Shown here in pieces: positions 51,657-61,488 of a stretch of 64,000 nt of DNA. This DNA is from Legionella gratiana (GTDB taxonomy: Bacteria > Pseudomonadota > Gammaproteobacteria > Legionellales > Legionellaceae): assembly GCF_001467695.1 (NCBI RefSeq), contig NZ_LNYE01000020.1, forward strand, positions 554,368-618,367, read 5' to 3'. Position 1 is the stretch's first letter; the number at the start of each line of letters is the position of its first letter. The position numbers and the translations under genes are program-made. A model generated the notes under the pieces. The model did not search any database. It was given only the letters and a program-made list of their open reading frames with translations, and was not told the DNA's origin.

Positions 51657-51682
51657 CTACATTTGCATAGATACTCATTCAA

Positions 51683-52801
51683 TTAGGGAGTAAAGGTTTT
51701 TTCTATACTCTCTTTTACTACTGATACTCCTGACTCCAATGTGAAAAAGCGACTCGATGCTCTGGGTGAATATTGAGATTTCTCTACTGAATTATTCTTG
51801 ATATTTTCTGAAGAATTCAATGAGGTTGGTTCTGAGTTTTCTTTCTCTTCTGTTTTTGTTGCAGAACTTTCAATGTCACTTTGTGCTTGCCATTGTTGTA
51901 ACACTTTATTCATGCCCAACTGATTCAGCAATGCATTTTGTTGTTCTGTAAATGAAAACTGTGGGGGACTTTTTACATATTGCTGTAACAAAGCGAAGCA
52001 TTGATTAATGTAATCATTATCCTGAGTACTAATAAACTCATCAAGCTCATTGTTCTTAATCTTTGCCAATTTTGCCAAAACCACAATGAGCATTATGAAT
52101 TGGGAGGCTTCTGTTTGTGTTGCCAGTGAATCGTGGGCATTGATCACTTTGCGGGTCAATGGGCAAATAACTTCTTCATGAGTTAAATCTTCTCCACTAT
52201 CATCACGTAATTTTTTTCGATGTGATTCTAACTCTACCGCCTGTTGGGTAATTAATTCTTCAAGATATTGAGGAAGCAATTTAAATCCATCTGATTTATC
52301 AGAGGACTTCAAGATTTTCCAATAATCATCAACCAAATGTGCTACATTCTGGTCACCAATCTGTTTCAGTCTATTGATTATAGCTATTGATGCTTCTTCA
52401 TTTTGTTTGGCAACCATGTGCGCCATTATTAACCCACCGTTGATGGCATTGCATATCATACGAATTTGAGCCTTGTCTTTCCCTTCAGCTACAAGAAATC
52501 GTAAAATATTTTTTAATTCTGCCTCATAAGATTTATCTGTATTGCTACTTTGAACAACCAAAGCAATCTCACTTTTATCTTGTGGTGCTTTGGCTATAAA
52601 TTGACGACTTTCCTCCATTTGCTTTGTCATTTCTTGTAAACTGCTGGCTGACATCAATCTTAATTGATCTGGTTTTCGGTAAGAAACAAAAACAGGATCG
52701 TTAGGGATAACAAGAGCAGCCGGATCAACAAGGCGATTGACAAAATCCTCAATTTGAACACTAGAACTCGACAAATCGATATTTTTCAGCCATTTATACA
52801 T
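51683..52801 (-). CDS. Orphan protein (372 aa), effector candidate
   Basis: I do not recognise a family. The start at ATG 52801 is chosen because GGAG lies 6 nt upstream. The central EEVICPLTRKVINAH weakly recalls the start of a U-box or zinc-like fold, but too little matches to claim it. The last 70 residues are polar and rich in Glu/Ser/Thr/Asn (TKTEEKENSEPTSLNSSEN). Acidic patches of this kind near the C-terminus are known in many Dot/Icm substrates. No signal peptide or membrane segment is seen. Confidence 0.7.
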   Translation of the reverse strand: MYKWLKNIDLSSSSVQIEDFVNRLVDPAALVIPNDPVFVSYRKPDQLRLMSASSLQEMTKQMEESRQFIAKAPQDKSEIALVVQSSNTDKSYEAELKNILRFLVAEGKDKAQIRMICNAINGGLIMAHMVAKQNEEASIAIINRLKQIGDQNVAHLVDDYWKILKSSDKSDGFKLLPQYLEELITQQAVELESHRKKLRDDSGEDLTHEEVICPLTRKVINAHDSLATQTEASQFIMLIVVLAKLAKIKNNELDEFISTQDNDYINQCFALLQQYVKSPPQFSFTEQQNALLNQLGMNKVLQQWQAQSDIESSATKTEEKENSEPTSLNSSENIKNNSVEKSQYSPRASSRFFTLESGVSVVKESIEKTFTP

Positions 52802-52917
52802 ACCTATCTCCAATATCATTTTATTTTAAATCAGATTTCTATTCTATTATTTGTTTTGTGTTGAGGCCTATTATTTCGCTCCATCGAAAATTGATTATAA
52901 CAATGCTTATCGCATTG

Positions 52918-53583
52918 CTATAAAGCTTTAACCATCTGCTGTTTTGCTAGATGATTTTCTGAGATAATCTCAGGGGTATTATTCTTCTTGAAAAAGCCAA
53001 GTTTAATTCGAACTGTGACTACCGGCTCGGGTTTGGCATTCTTTGTATCCAAATTAAAATTATTAGTAATCTCTTCGACTAATGTTTTTAAATAGGAGTT
53101 GTTGGGGGTTTCTAGGTTATATTGATCCATGCGTGATTGAAAATAAGCACCTAAATCATCTTTATCTAGATTAAATTGTCTTGATAGAACGCTCATTTTT
53201 AACAATTTAAGCATCGTTTCAATTTCAAATACATAAGCATTTGCTTCATTATTTTTAATTTTGCCATAAACGTTAAATGCATGGCCTGCTTCGTGGACGA
53301 GTATCCCAATAATATCAATTTTGCTTCTTTTGGGCTCAACTAAATAGGCATGACTAATTGCGATTGTTACATTCGGAATCCAATCTTCATGAAATTGCTT
53401 TAATTTTTTATAAGTAACTTCGGTTACAAAAATTGCTGGATTACCTCGTACACCAATAAATGAATTTTGCTGAGGAAGATTAATTTTTAGTTCAGGAATA
53501 GTGGCGTAAGTGCCATTTCTTAATCCTTCAAATCCAATTATTTGACAATACAGTAATATTTTTCTCATTTCTTCATGAGTCAT
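52918..53583 (-). CDS. Putative zinc metallopeptidase-like orphan (HEAGH motif)
   Basis: The 221-residue protein contains LVHEAGHAFNVYG with His97, Glu98 and His101, followed by NNEANAYVFEIE, in which Glu113 is the likely third zinc ligand. This recalls the HExxH...EANxFA pattern of M78/ImmA-like peptidases, although the rest of the protein is not obviously related. There is no signal peptide, so it acts in the cytosol or is translocated. The C-terminal 60 residues are basic with short acidic patches. Substrate unknown. Confidence 0.75.
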   Translation of the reverse strand: MTHEEMRKILLYCQIIGFEGLRNGTYATIPELKINLPQQNSFIGVRGNPAIFVTEVTYKKLKQFHEDWIPNVTIAISHAYLVEPKRSKIDIIGILVHEAGHAFNVYGKIKNNEANAYVFEIETMLKLLKMSVLSRQFNLDKDDLGAYFQSRMDQYNLETPNNSYLKTLVEEITNNFNLDTKNAKPEPVVTVRIKLGFFKKNNTPEIISENHLAKQQMVKAL

Positions 53584-53838
53584 AATCCCTCCTCAGTTTC
53601 TTATAAGATCAGCATCAAAAAATCAATTTATCCATTTTGAAATCACATTACTCATGAAAATAACTTGAAGTTTATTTATATGTCAATACATATTGATCAT
53701 AATTTATTCTCATTAGGGAAAATAAATGACATCAGATGCTAAATTGACTATGTTGTATTGTTAGTGAGATGAGTAGTGAGTTGTGTCAGTTTTTGAAGTT
53801 ATGAAATTTTGTTTTTCAAGTAGCCATGCAACAAAGAA

Positions 53839-53912
53839 TGGAGCGGGTGATGGGAATCGAACCCACGCTATCAGCTTGGGAAGCTGAAGTTCTACCATTG
53901 AACTACACCCGC
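53839..53912 (-). tRNA. tRNA-Gly (anticodon CCC)
   Basis: On the minus strand the 74-nt sequence forms a standard cloverleaf: acceptor GCGGGTG with CACCCGC, anticodon stem TCAGC/GCTGA around TTCCCAA (anticodon CCC), T-loop GTTCGATTC, and an encoded CCA end. It closely resembles E. coli tRNA-Gly(CCC). It reads GGG codons. Confidence 0.97.
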
Positions 53913-53974
53913 AAAAATAAACGTATGATAACTCGAATATAGGAGTTATTTCATTCAAGTAAATTTATTATAAT

Positions 53975-55393
53975 CTATAGTTGAATAATCTCCATACTGT
54001 TTGTTCCCCCAGCTGTACCAATGACTCGACCTCGTGTTAATAGAATAAATCCATTTTTCTCAAGATGTTTTAGCTCAATTAACTCATCAAGTACTTGTTT
54101 ATCCAGAGTTTCGGATGAGAACTGATGATAATTCATAAACACAGGAAAAACATTATGGGCAAGACACAAGCGGCCTATGGTTCGTTTATTAGCAGATACC
54201 GCGATAATAGGAACGGTACTTTGTTGTCTTGATATCCATAATGCGGTATCACCTGATTCGGTTAAGGTAATGATGGCTTGGATGGGAAAGTGGTTTGCAG
54301 CATGCATTGTGGCCATGGCAATCGCTTGATCCGCACGTTTGTAGTGACAGGACTCGCCAGTACTATGGTAATAAAAACTGGCATGCTTTTCTGCACTTAA
54401 ACAGATCTTATTGACCATGGAGACCACCTTAATTGGAAATTGGCCACTAGCGGTTTCAGCAGATAACATGACGGCATCCGTTCCATCCAGTATGGCATTG
54501 GCAACATCGGAGACTTCTGCACGGGTGGGTTGAGGATTGTTAATCATTGATTCCATCATTTGTGTTGCTGTAATAACCACTTTATCCAAACGGCGTGCTT
54601 CGCCAATAATATGCTTTTGAATTGCCGGTACTTCAGCAGCACCTACTTCAACACCTAAATCGCCCCGTGCTACCATGATGGCATCAGATTCTTGAATAAT
54701 TTCTGTTAAATATTCCAATGCCTCCATACGCTCAATCTTTGCAATAATCGGTATTTTTTTTCCAAATTCATTCATAAGTGCACGAGTATGCCTAATGTCT
54801 TCTGCATCTTTTACAAAAGACAGACTAATGTAATCTACTTCTGCTTCTATGGCAGTGTGTAAATCACGTTTGTCTTTATCAGTCATCGTCCTTGCTGCTA
54901 ATCCGCCTCCTTTCCTGTTTAATCCTTTTAGATCACTTAGTATGCCGCCCTCAATAACGTTACAATGAATTTTAGAATCAACAATAGTCATTACTTCTAA
55001 TTCAACCAATCCATCATTGAGCAGCAAGTGATCTCCTGGAGTCAACTCACGAGATAGATTCGGATAAGCAATAGAAACTTCATTTATGTCGCCTAATCGA
55101 TCTGGAGCATTGCAATCCAAGGTAAAATTTTGACCTTCAACCAAAGTAATTGATTTATTCTTAAAACGGCCAATACGAATTTTAGGTCCTTGTAAATCGG
55201 CCATTACTGCTAATGGGCGATTTAATTCTTCACTAATTTGTCGCACTAAGGCAATAAGTTGTAGCGCTGATGCATCAGCATGAGAAAAATTAATTCGTAT
55301 GACATCAACACCAGCAGTCAACATGGCGCGAAGTTTCGCGGGATCGCTACTGGATGGCCCTAGAGTGGCAACAATTTTAGTTTGGCGTAACAT
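53975..55393 (-). CDS. pyk: Pyruvate kinase
   Basis: The protein opens [17 protein letters not shown] and contains the active-site [13 protein letters not shown] and [11 protein letters not shown], and [12 protein letters not shown], for about 472 residues. It converts PEP and ADP to pyruvate and ATP. The ATG at 55393 lies within the end of pgk (17-nt overlap), so the two are translationally coupled; the longer reading from 55420 adds a non-conserved leader. Confidence 0.95.
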   Translation of the reverse strand: MLRQTKIVATLGPSSSDPAKLRAMLTAGVDVIRINFSHADASALQLIALVRQISEELNRPLAVMADLQGPKIRIGRFKNKSITLVEGQNFTLDCNAPDRLGDINEVSIAYPNLSRELTPGDHLLLNDGLVELEVMTIVDSKIHCNVIEGGILSDLKGLNRKGGGLAARTMTDKDKRDLHTAIEAEVDYISLSFVKDAEDIRHTRALMNEFGKKIPIIAKIERMEALEYLTEIIQESDAIMVARGDLGVEVGAAEVPAIQKHIIGEARRLDKVVITATQMMESMINNPQPTRAEVSDVANAILDGTDAVMLSAETASGQFPIKVVSMVNKICLSAEKHASFYYHSTGESCHYKRADQAIAMATMHAANHFPIQAIITLTESGDTALWISRQQSTVPIIAVSANKRTIGRLCLAHNVFPVFMNYHQFSSETLDKQVLDELIELKHLEKNGFILLTRGRVIGTAGGTNSMEIIQL

Positions 55394-56567
55394 CTTTAGC
55401 ACGCTCCTGCAAAATGGCAACAGCGGGTAAGGTTTTTCCTTCTAAATACTCCAGAAATGCCCCACCGCCAGTGGAAATATATGAAATCTGTTGATTGAGA
55501 TCATAGAGATCAATTGCTGCCAATGTGTCACCACCACCAGCAATGGAAAAGGCGTCGCTTTCAGCAATAGCAATGGCTAAGGCACGAGTACCATAGGCAA
55601 ATTGAGCAAACTCGAACACGCCTACTGGTCCATTCCAAATAATGGTTTTGGCTTCATTAATAATGTCGACGTATTCACTCACAGTCAGAGGTCCAATATC
55701 GAGAATCATGTCATCAGATGCGACATTTTGTAGTGATTTGTTATAGGCTGGGCAATGCTCGCTGAACGATTTACCTACTACAACATCAGTTGGCAAGGGG
55801 ATATGACACCCTTTTTCTTTGGCTAATTGAAGAATTTCACGAGCTTCATGAAGCAAATCCTCTTCATAAAGAGAAACGCCTATTTCAAATCCTTGCGCTT
55901 TGAGAAATGTGTTTGCTATTCCTCCGCCAGGAATTAAAAAATCAACAATACCCACTAATTGTCGTAATAAACTGAGCTTTGAGGAAACTTTAGCGCCACC
56001 TACAATAGCAACAATGGGTTTTTGTGGTGCTTCAAGTGCTTTATCTATGGCGTGAAGTTCTCTTACTAACAATGGACCTGCAACTGCAATCGGTGCATAC
56101 TGAGCAACTCCATATGTGGATGCTTGAGCACGATGTGCGGTTCCAAAAGCATCCATCACAAAGATGTCACAGAGATGAGCAAGTTTTTTAGCAAGTTGCT
56201 CATCATTATTTTTTTCGCCAACATTGAAGCGTACGTTTTCACAGACAACTAACTCACCAGGTTTTACATCGATACCATTGAGGTAATGACTTTCGAAACG
56301 AACGGGATAATTTAAGTGTTCACTTAAGTATTCCGCTATGGGCTGCATGGAAAAACGTCTTTCAAATTTTCCTTCTTCAGGACGACCTAAATGAGATAAA
56401 ACCATGACTGCAGCACCAGCAGCTAAGGCAGCGTCTAAAGTAGGTAATGCAGCCTGTAATCGCTGGTCACTGGTAATAAACCCTTCTTTAATAGGGACAT
56501 TTAGATCCTCACGAATTAGTACCCGTTTTCCAGACAGGTCTATATCGCTCATTTGTATCAGGTTCAT
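55377..56567 (-). CDS. pgk: Phosphoglycerate kinase
   Basis: The 396-residue protein has [24 protein letters not shown], the hinge region [10 protein letters not shown] and GGGDTLAA near the end. It moves phosphate from 1,3-bisphosphoglycerate to ADP. It lies 20 nt after gap. Confidence 0.96.
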   Translation of the reverse strand: MNLIQMSDIDLSGKRVLIREDLNVPIKEGFITSDQRLQAALPTLDAALAAGAAVMVLSHLGRPEEGKFERRFSMQPIAEYLSEHLNYPVRFESHYLNGIDVKPGELVVCENVRFNVGEKNNDEQLAKKLAHLCDIFVMDAFGTAHRAQASTYGVAQYAPIAVAGPLLVRELHAIDKALEAPQKPIVAIVGGAKVSSKLSLLRQLVGIVDFLIPGGGIANTFLKAQGFEIGVSLYEEDLLHEAREILQLAKEKGCHIPLPTDVVVGKSFSEHCPAYNKSLQNVASDDMILDIGPLTVSEYVDIINEAKTIIWNGPVGVFEFAQFAYGTRALAIAIAESDAFSIAGGGDTLAAIDLYDLNQQISYISTGGGAFLEYLEGKTLPAVAILQERAKDVTPN

Positions 56568-56587
56568 CAGTTATCTCCAAATCGGGG

Positions 56588-57580
56588 TTAGCAACTCATC
56601 ATTTGCTGTGCTGTATCAAGCATACGATTGGAAAAACCCCACTCGTTGTCATACCAAGCGACTATTTTCACCAGATTGCCAAATACTTTAGTTTGAGTGG
56701 TATCAAAAATAGCTGAGGCTGGATTATGGTTAAAATCGCAGGATACTAAGGGATCATCATTAATTTGCAAAATACGGCTTTTTGCTTGACGAACAATATC
56801 ATTTACTTCTTTTGCTGTTGTTTCACGTTTTGCAGTAAAGGTTAAATCAATAACTGAAACATTAAGAACTGGAACACGCATTGCAAAACCATCAAGTTTA
56901 CCAGCGAGTTCAGGTAATACTAATCCTACGGCAGCAGCAGCACCTGTTTTTGTAGGAATAATGGAGTGAGCTGCTGCACGTGCACGGCGCAAATCTTCAT
57001 GACTTCCATCTAAAAGCATTTGATCGTTAGTATACGCATGAACCGTATTTAATAAGCCATACTCAATTCCTAAAGCATCATTTAAAGGTTTTACAACTGG
57101 AGCTAAACAATTGGTTGTACACGAAGCATTGGAAACGATGAGGTCCGATGATTTGAGTGTGTGATGGTTTACTCCATACACTATAGTTGCATCAACATTC
57201 TTTCCTGGGGCTGAAATTAATACTTTTTTTGCACCAGCAGAAATATGTTGCATTGCCTTTTCACGTTCTGTAAAGAAGCCAGTACATTCCAAAACTAAAT
57301 CAATGTTTAATTCTTTCCAAGGAAGATTTAAAGGATTGCGTTCCGCGATGATTTTGATCGCATGTCCATCGATAATTAACATATTTCCTTCAACGGATAC
57401 ATCTGCTGGAAAGTGGCCATGTGTTGTGTCATAGCGTGTTAGATGTGCCGTCACATCAATTGCAGATAAATCATTGATTGCTACAATTTCAAATTCATGT
57501 TGTTTTTGGGATTCAAAAATTGCTCTTAAAATACAACGACCAATGCGGCCATAGCCATTAATCGCAACACGTATTGTCAT
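56588..57580 (-). CDS. gap: Glyceraldehyde-3-phosphate dehydrogenase
   Basis: The 330-residue protein opens [19 protein letters not shown] (NAD site) and has the catalytic Cys in [13 protein letters not shown] and [11 protein letters not shown] near the end. The step feeds pgk and pyk encoded next. A 135-nt gap separates it from tkt. Confidence 0.96.
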   Translation of the reverse strand: MTIRVAINGYGRIGRCILRAIFESQKQHEFEIVAINDLSAIDVTAHLTRYDTTHGHFPADVSVEGNMLIIDGHAIKIIAERNPLNLPWKELNIDLVLECTGFFTEREKAMQHISAGAKKVLISAPGKNVDATIVYGVNHHTLKSSDLIVSNASCTTNCLAPVVKPLNDALGIEYGLLNTVHAYTNDQMLLDGSHEDLRRARAAAHSIIPTKTGAAAAVGLVLPELAGKLDGFAMRVPVLNVSVIDLTFTAKRETTAKEVNDIVRQAKSRILQINDDPLVSCDFNHNPASAIFDTTQTKVFGNLVKIVAWYDNEWGFSNRMLDTAQQMMSC

Positions 57581-57715
57581 ATTACTTCTCCAATATTTTA
57601 GTAATAACTAGGTTACTTTTATTCCAAGAGGTTTATTGTTACCTGAGTATACAAAGCCTCACTTAGGAGCTAGAGAACAACGCTTCTTAACGTTAAGGCT
57701 TTGCCTTCATTCTGG

Positions 57716-59707
57716 TTACAATAATGTTTCTAATGTTTTAACTATTCGCTCAACAGTAATCTCCAAGAATTGGTATGCTTGAGCCGCTGGGGCAGACACA
57801 CCAAAACGGTCCAAGCCTATTACCGCACCTTTTAGACCAACAAATTGATACCAATAAGCAGAACTGGCTGCTTCAATTGCTATGCGTGTGTGAATATTTG
57901 GAGGCAATACCTGATCTTTATAATTTTGGTCTTGCTCCAGGAATCGTTCCGCACAAGGCATAGAAATGACTCTCACTTTCAGTCCTCGGGCTTTCACTTG
58001 CTCGGCAGCGGCAATCGCTAACTGAACTTCTGAACCTGTTGCAATCAATAGAGCATCAGGAGTGCCATCGCAATCGGTAATAATATACCCCCCTTTTTTG
58101 ATTAATTCAGCTGCGGTTTCACTATGTGGCAATGCAGGTAAATTTTGTCTTGAAAGCAGTAAAGACGTTGGCCCATTATGATGCTCCAAAGCAAGCTGCC
58201 ATGCAACAGCGGTTTCCATTAAATCGGCAGGTCGCCATACACTCATTCCAGGAGTCATTCGTAGCATAGACGCATGCTCTATTGGTTGATGTGTCGGGCC
58301 ATCTTCACCTAAACCAATAGAGTCATGTGTAAAGACATAAATGACACGTTGCTTCATTAGCGCGCTTAGTCGTACCGCATTTCGCGCATAATCTGCAAAG
58401 ACTAAAAATGTTCCACCATAAGGAATAAATCCTCCATGTACTGCTATACCATTCATAATCGCTGCCATAGCGAATTCGCGAACGCCATAATAGAGATAAT
58501 TACCGGAATAGTCGTGAGCAAAAATTGCTTTACTGCCTGACCAGTCGGTATTATTCGAGCCTGTTAAATCTGCTGAGCCACCGAGCATTTCAGGTAATAG
58601 CCGTGCAAAGTATTCGATGCATTGTTGTGACGCTTTACGTGTTGCCATGGCTTTGTCATTTTTGCGACATTGTTCAAAGAATACACCACTGTGATTTTGC
58701 CACTCATCAGGAAGATCTCCATTGATGCGGCGTAAAAATTCATAATGTTCTTGTGGATAATATTGCTGATACTCATTCAGAAGCGTTAACCATTGTTGTT
58801 CCTCTTTTTGTCCTTGCTCTACTTGATTCCATTGTTGATAAATAGAGTCGGGAATAACAAAAGGTTCATGTTTCCATTTAAAAAATTCACGGACATTGGC
58901 AACATCTTGTGCACCTAATGCAGAACCATGAGCTTTCTCACTCCCAGCAACGGAAGATCCTAATCCAATTATTGTATTGCAGATAATTAACGTAGGCTGT
59001 GTTGTATTCGCTTGTGCTTTAAGGATAGCTTGTTCAATCTCATCCATATCATGGCCATTTACTGCTTCGATGACGTGCCAATGATAGCCCCTAAAGCGTG
59101 CTGGTGTATCGTCAGTAAACCAAGAGTCAACTTTTCCATCAATAGAAATACCATTGTTGTCGTAGAAAACAATTAGTTTTCCTAAGCCTAAGGTCCCTGC
59201 TAACGAACATGCTTCATGGGAAATGCCTTCCATCAAGCAACCATCACCTACAAATGTATAAGTATAGTGATCGACAAGATTAAAATTATCCTGATTGAAG
59301 TGGGTCGCTAATACACGTTCCGCTAGAGCCATACCTACTGCATTTGCTAAACCTTGTCCGAGAGGGCCTGTAGTCGTTTCTACTCCAGGCGTATGACCCA
59401 ACTCTGGGTGTCCAGGCGTTTTCGAATTTAATTGACGAAAATGTTTCAGATCTTCCAGAGAAAGAGTGTAACCCGTAAGATGAAGTAATGAATAAAGCAG
59501 CATGGAGCCATGTCCATTGGATAATACAAAACGATCGCGATTAAACCAATGAGGGTTTTGGGGATTGTGTTTTAAAAATTTTTTCCATAACACAGTCGCT
59601 ATATCTGCCATACCTAATGGCATCCCCGGATGTCCTGACTGAGCATGTTCTACTGCGTCTACACTTAAAATACGAATGGCGTTAGCTAATTCTTTGAAAA
59701 GATTCAT
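57716..59707 (-). CDS. tkt: Transketolase
   Basis: The 663-residue protein has SGHPGMPLGMADI, the thiamine-diphosphate motif VGDGCLMEGISHEACSLAG, and HDSIGLGEDGPTHQPIEH in the pyrimidine-binding domain. It exchanges two-carbon units in the pentose-phosphate pathway. It is first in the tkt-gap-pgk-pyk group. Confidence 0.96.
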   Translation of the reverse strand: MNLFKELANAIRILSVDAVEHAQSGHPGMPLGMADIATVLWKKFLKHNPQNPHWFNRDRFVLSNGHGSMLLYSLLHLTGYTLSLEDLKHFRQLNSKTPGHPELGHTPGVETTTGPLGQGLANAVGMALAERVLATHFNQDNFNLVDHYTYTFVGDGCLMEGISHEACSLAGTLGLGKLIVFYDNNGISIDGKVDSWFTDDTPARFRGYHWHVIEAVNGHDMDEIEQAILKAQANTTQPTLIICNTIIGLGSSVAGSEKAHGSALGAQDVANVREFFKWKHEPFVIPDSIYQQWNQVEQGQKEEQQWLTLLNEYQQYYPQEHYEFLRRINGDLPDEWQNHSGVFFEQCRKNDKAMATRKASQQCIEYFARLLPEMLGGSADLTGSNNTDWSGSKAIFAHDYSGNYLYYGVREFAMAAIMNGIAVHGGFIPYGGTFLVFADYARNAVRLSALMKQRVIYVFTHDSIGLGEDGPTHQPIEHASMLRMTPGMSVWRPADLMETAVAWQLALEHHNGPTSLLLSRQNLPALPHSETAAELIKKGGYIITDCDGTPDALLIATGSEVQLAIAAAEQVKARGLKVRVISMPCAERFLEQDQNYKDQVLPPNIHTRIAIEAASSAYWYQFVGLKGAVIGLDRFGVSAPAAQAYQFLEITVERIVKTLETLL

Positions 59708-60061
59708 GGGATCTCTTGTCTGTAACTTGGGAGCATTATTGTCGCTCAGAAGACATAAATCAGCAAGAATACAAGTTTGTTTTTAACCATTATTTTGCAA
59801 AAAGATTTTATTTTGATCGATTATTCTGTTTAGTGAGCAAATCTCTCTCGAGTTATAAGCGGCTCACAAGAATTGGTTTTTGCTTGGTTTATCAATTAAT
59901 AATCACTATTTATGTCATAGAACGTATAGTTCATATTATAATCTCTTTATGCTTATTTATGTAATTTAGGTTTATTTTTTTACTTTTAAATTTATTTATA
60001 GACAAAAAAATAATGATCACGATAGAATGTTTTTTCTCTTCAAAGTACATTCTAGGGCATC
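59708..60061. other. 354-bp AT-rich intergenic region, no gene seen
   Basis: This separates the divergent tkt and orphan membrane protein genes. It is very AT-rich, and the short plus-strand reading from 59716 is low-complexity and not protein-like. A TATAAT occurs near 59938 without a clear -35. No repeat from the families seen elsewhere in the window is present. Confidence 0.5.
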
Positions 60062-61372
60062 ATGACCCCGATAATTCGACGCTTACAAGATAGTTTATCT
60101 GAGCTGCCTTTTTCTGAGGTAGAACAAAATCCATTAAATTGGACGTTTACCGAAAGTATTAGAAAATTAGGGCCTGATTTTTATTGTAAAGTAGTACCAC
60201 TTCATTTAGTTCTTAGCCTCGAGTACAGCTTGTTAGGGCAGCAACTAAGGGCAAAATTTCTATCCAAGCAAGCACTTCATAAAAAGGAAATTGAAGAGCA
60301 GTTAATTGCCGCTTTAATGATGGCTGAACTTTTGGAGCATGTTTATCAGCACTATCTCAATGTTCCAAGAGAAGTAGTGCGCTTACGTCAGCACCAAAAA
60401 CTGTATCGCGAACTATTGACGGAAATCATTAAACCATTACCTAATGAACCTAAAAAATTAGAAATCAATTCTTCATTTTCTCAAGATGTTCGTAATACAA
60501 CGGTCTTATTGAATTTGTATCGGTTGCTATTCATTCGCTCTAAACGAGCTTTTGATGTTATTGCTACTCTTGGTACTGTTTCTGAGTCTTATCGTAATTT
60601 CGTCAGGATTCTGGATAAATATACTGATCCCGTATTAGCGAATTTGGCATGGCTTTTTTTCATACCTCGCTTGTCAGTGAACGTTTTTTTACTCTTGAAG
60701 CATACTGTGCCCGGTTTTTGGATGAGCGAGGAAGAAAAATCTTTAGGTTTAAGGGTGCGTTTTAATGCGCAAATGCAGCGTAGGTGGTTTGAATTAGGGA
60801 ATGATAGTATTTGGCTGACAGCGGGTCTTGTTAATCGATTTATTTTAACAGGTGCATTAGCACCATTTGCTGTATATGTTTCCATTGCCTGTTTTGCTAT
60901 TGATATTATTCTGTCTGTGACACGAGCCTATATTGAATTAAGCCGTTTGTATGACTTACAAAAACAATATAAATCCATGCTAAAACAAACAAGTAACTCG
61001 TCAGAATTAAAGAAAATTGAAGAACATCTTGATGCTATAAATAATCAACTCGATTTTGAATGGTTGCGACTTGGCTCACATATGATGACCACCACAGCTA
61101 TTTTTCTATCAATGGCTGTAGCGCTACCTATATTGGGGTTTAATCCGCTTATTATTACAATCGGTGCTGCTTGTTTGGTTGCGGTTTGTTTTATAAATTT
61201 TGCATTATTCAAGATTATCGATGAGTCTCGGCCGAAAGATGCTCTAGTCATTCCACCAGGTGGGTTATCCAAATTAGGCATTTTTGCGAATAAGGTACAT
61301 AAAGAACCAGCTTTGTTGCCTAAGAATGAGCATGACTTGGAATTAGAGAACTTATCGAGTTATTCAATCTAA
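60062..61372 (+). CDS. Orphan membrane protein (436 aa)
   Basis: I do not recognise a family. The first 250 residues are mostly helical and soluble. They are followed by hydrophobic segments around residues 265-290 (FAVYVSIACFAIDIILSV) and two adjacent ones at about 345-390 (TTAIFLSMAVALPILGF, IITIGAACLVAVCFINFA), with a coiled-coil-like spacer between. There is no signal peptide. A Legionella-specific inner-membrane protein or a translocated membrane effector would both fit. It is monocistronic and in the same direction as prlC. Confidence 0.75.
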   Translation: MTPIIRRLQDSLSELPFSEVEQNPLNWTFTESIRKLGPDFYCKVVPLHLVLSLEYSLLGQQLRAKFLSKQALHKKEIEEQLIAALMMAELLEHVYQHYLNVPREVVRLRQHQKLYRELLTEIIKPLPNEPKKLEINSSFSQDVRNTTVLLNLYRLLFIRSKRAFDVIATLGTVSESYRNFVRILDKYTDPVLANLAWLFFIPRLSVNVFLLLKHTVPGFWMSEEEKSLGLRVRFNAQMQRRWFELGNDSIWLTAGLVNRFILTGALAPFAVYVSIACFAIDIILSVTRAYIELSRLYDLQKQYKSMLKQTSNSSELKKIEEHLDAINNQLDFEWLRLGSHMMTTTAIFLSMAVALPILGFNPLIITIGAACLVAVCFINFALFKIIDESRPKDALVIPPGGLSKLGIFANKVHKEPALLPKNEHDLELENLSSYSI

Positions 61373-61488
61373 TTATTGCAAATTATTGTGATATGTGGTG
61401 ATCCGGGGACAATCTTTATCATAGGTATAGAGGCATGATTAATTGAATGTTATGCTTAATGTTTTATATCTATTTTCGAAGGTAGAGT

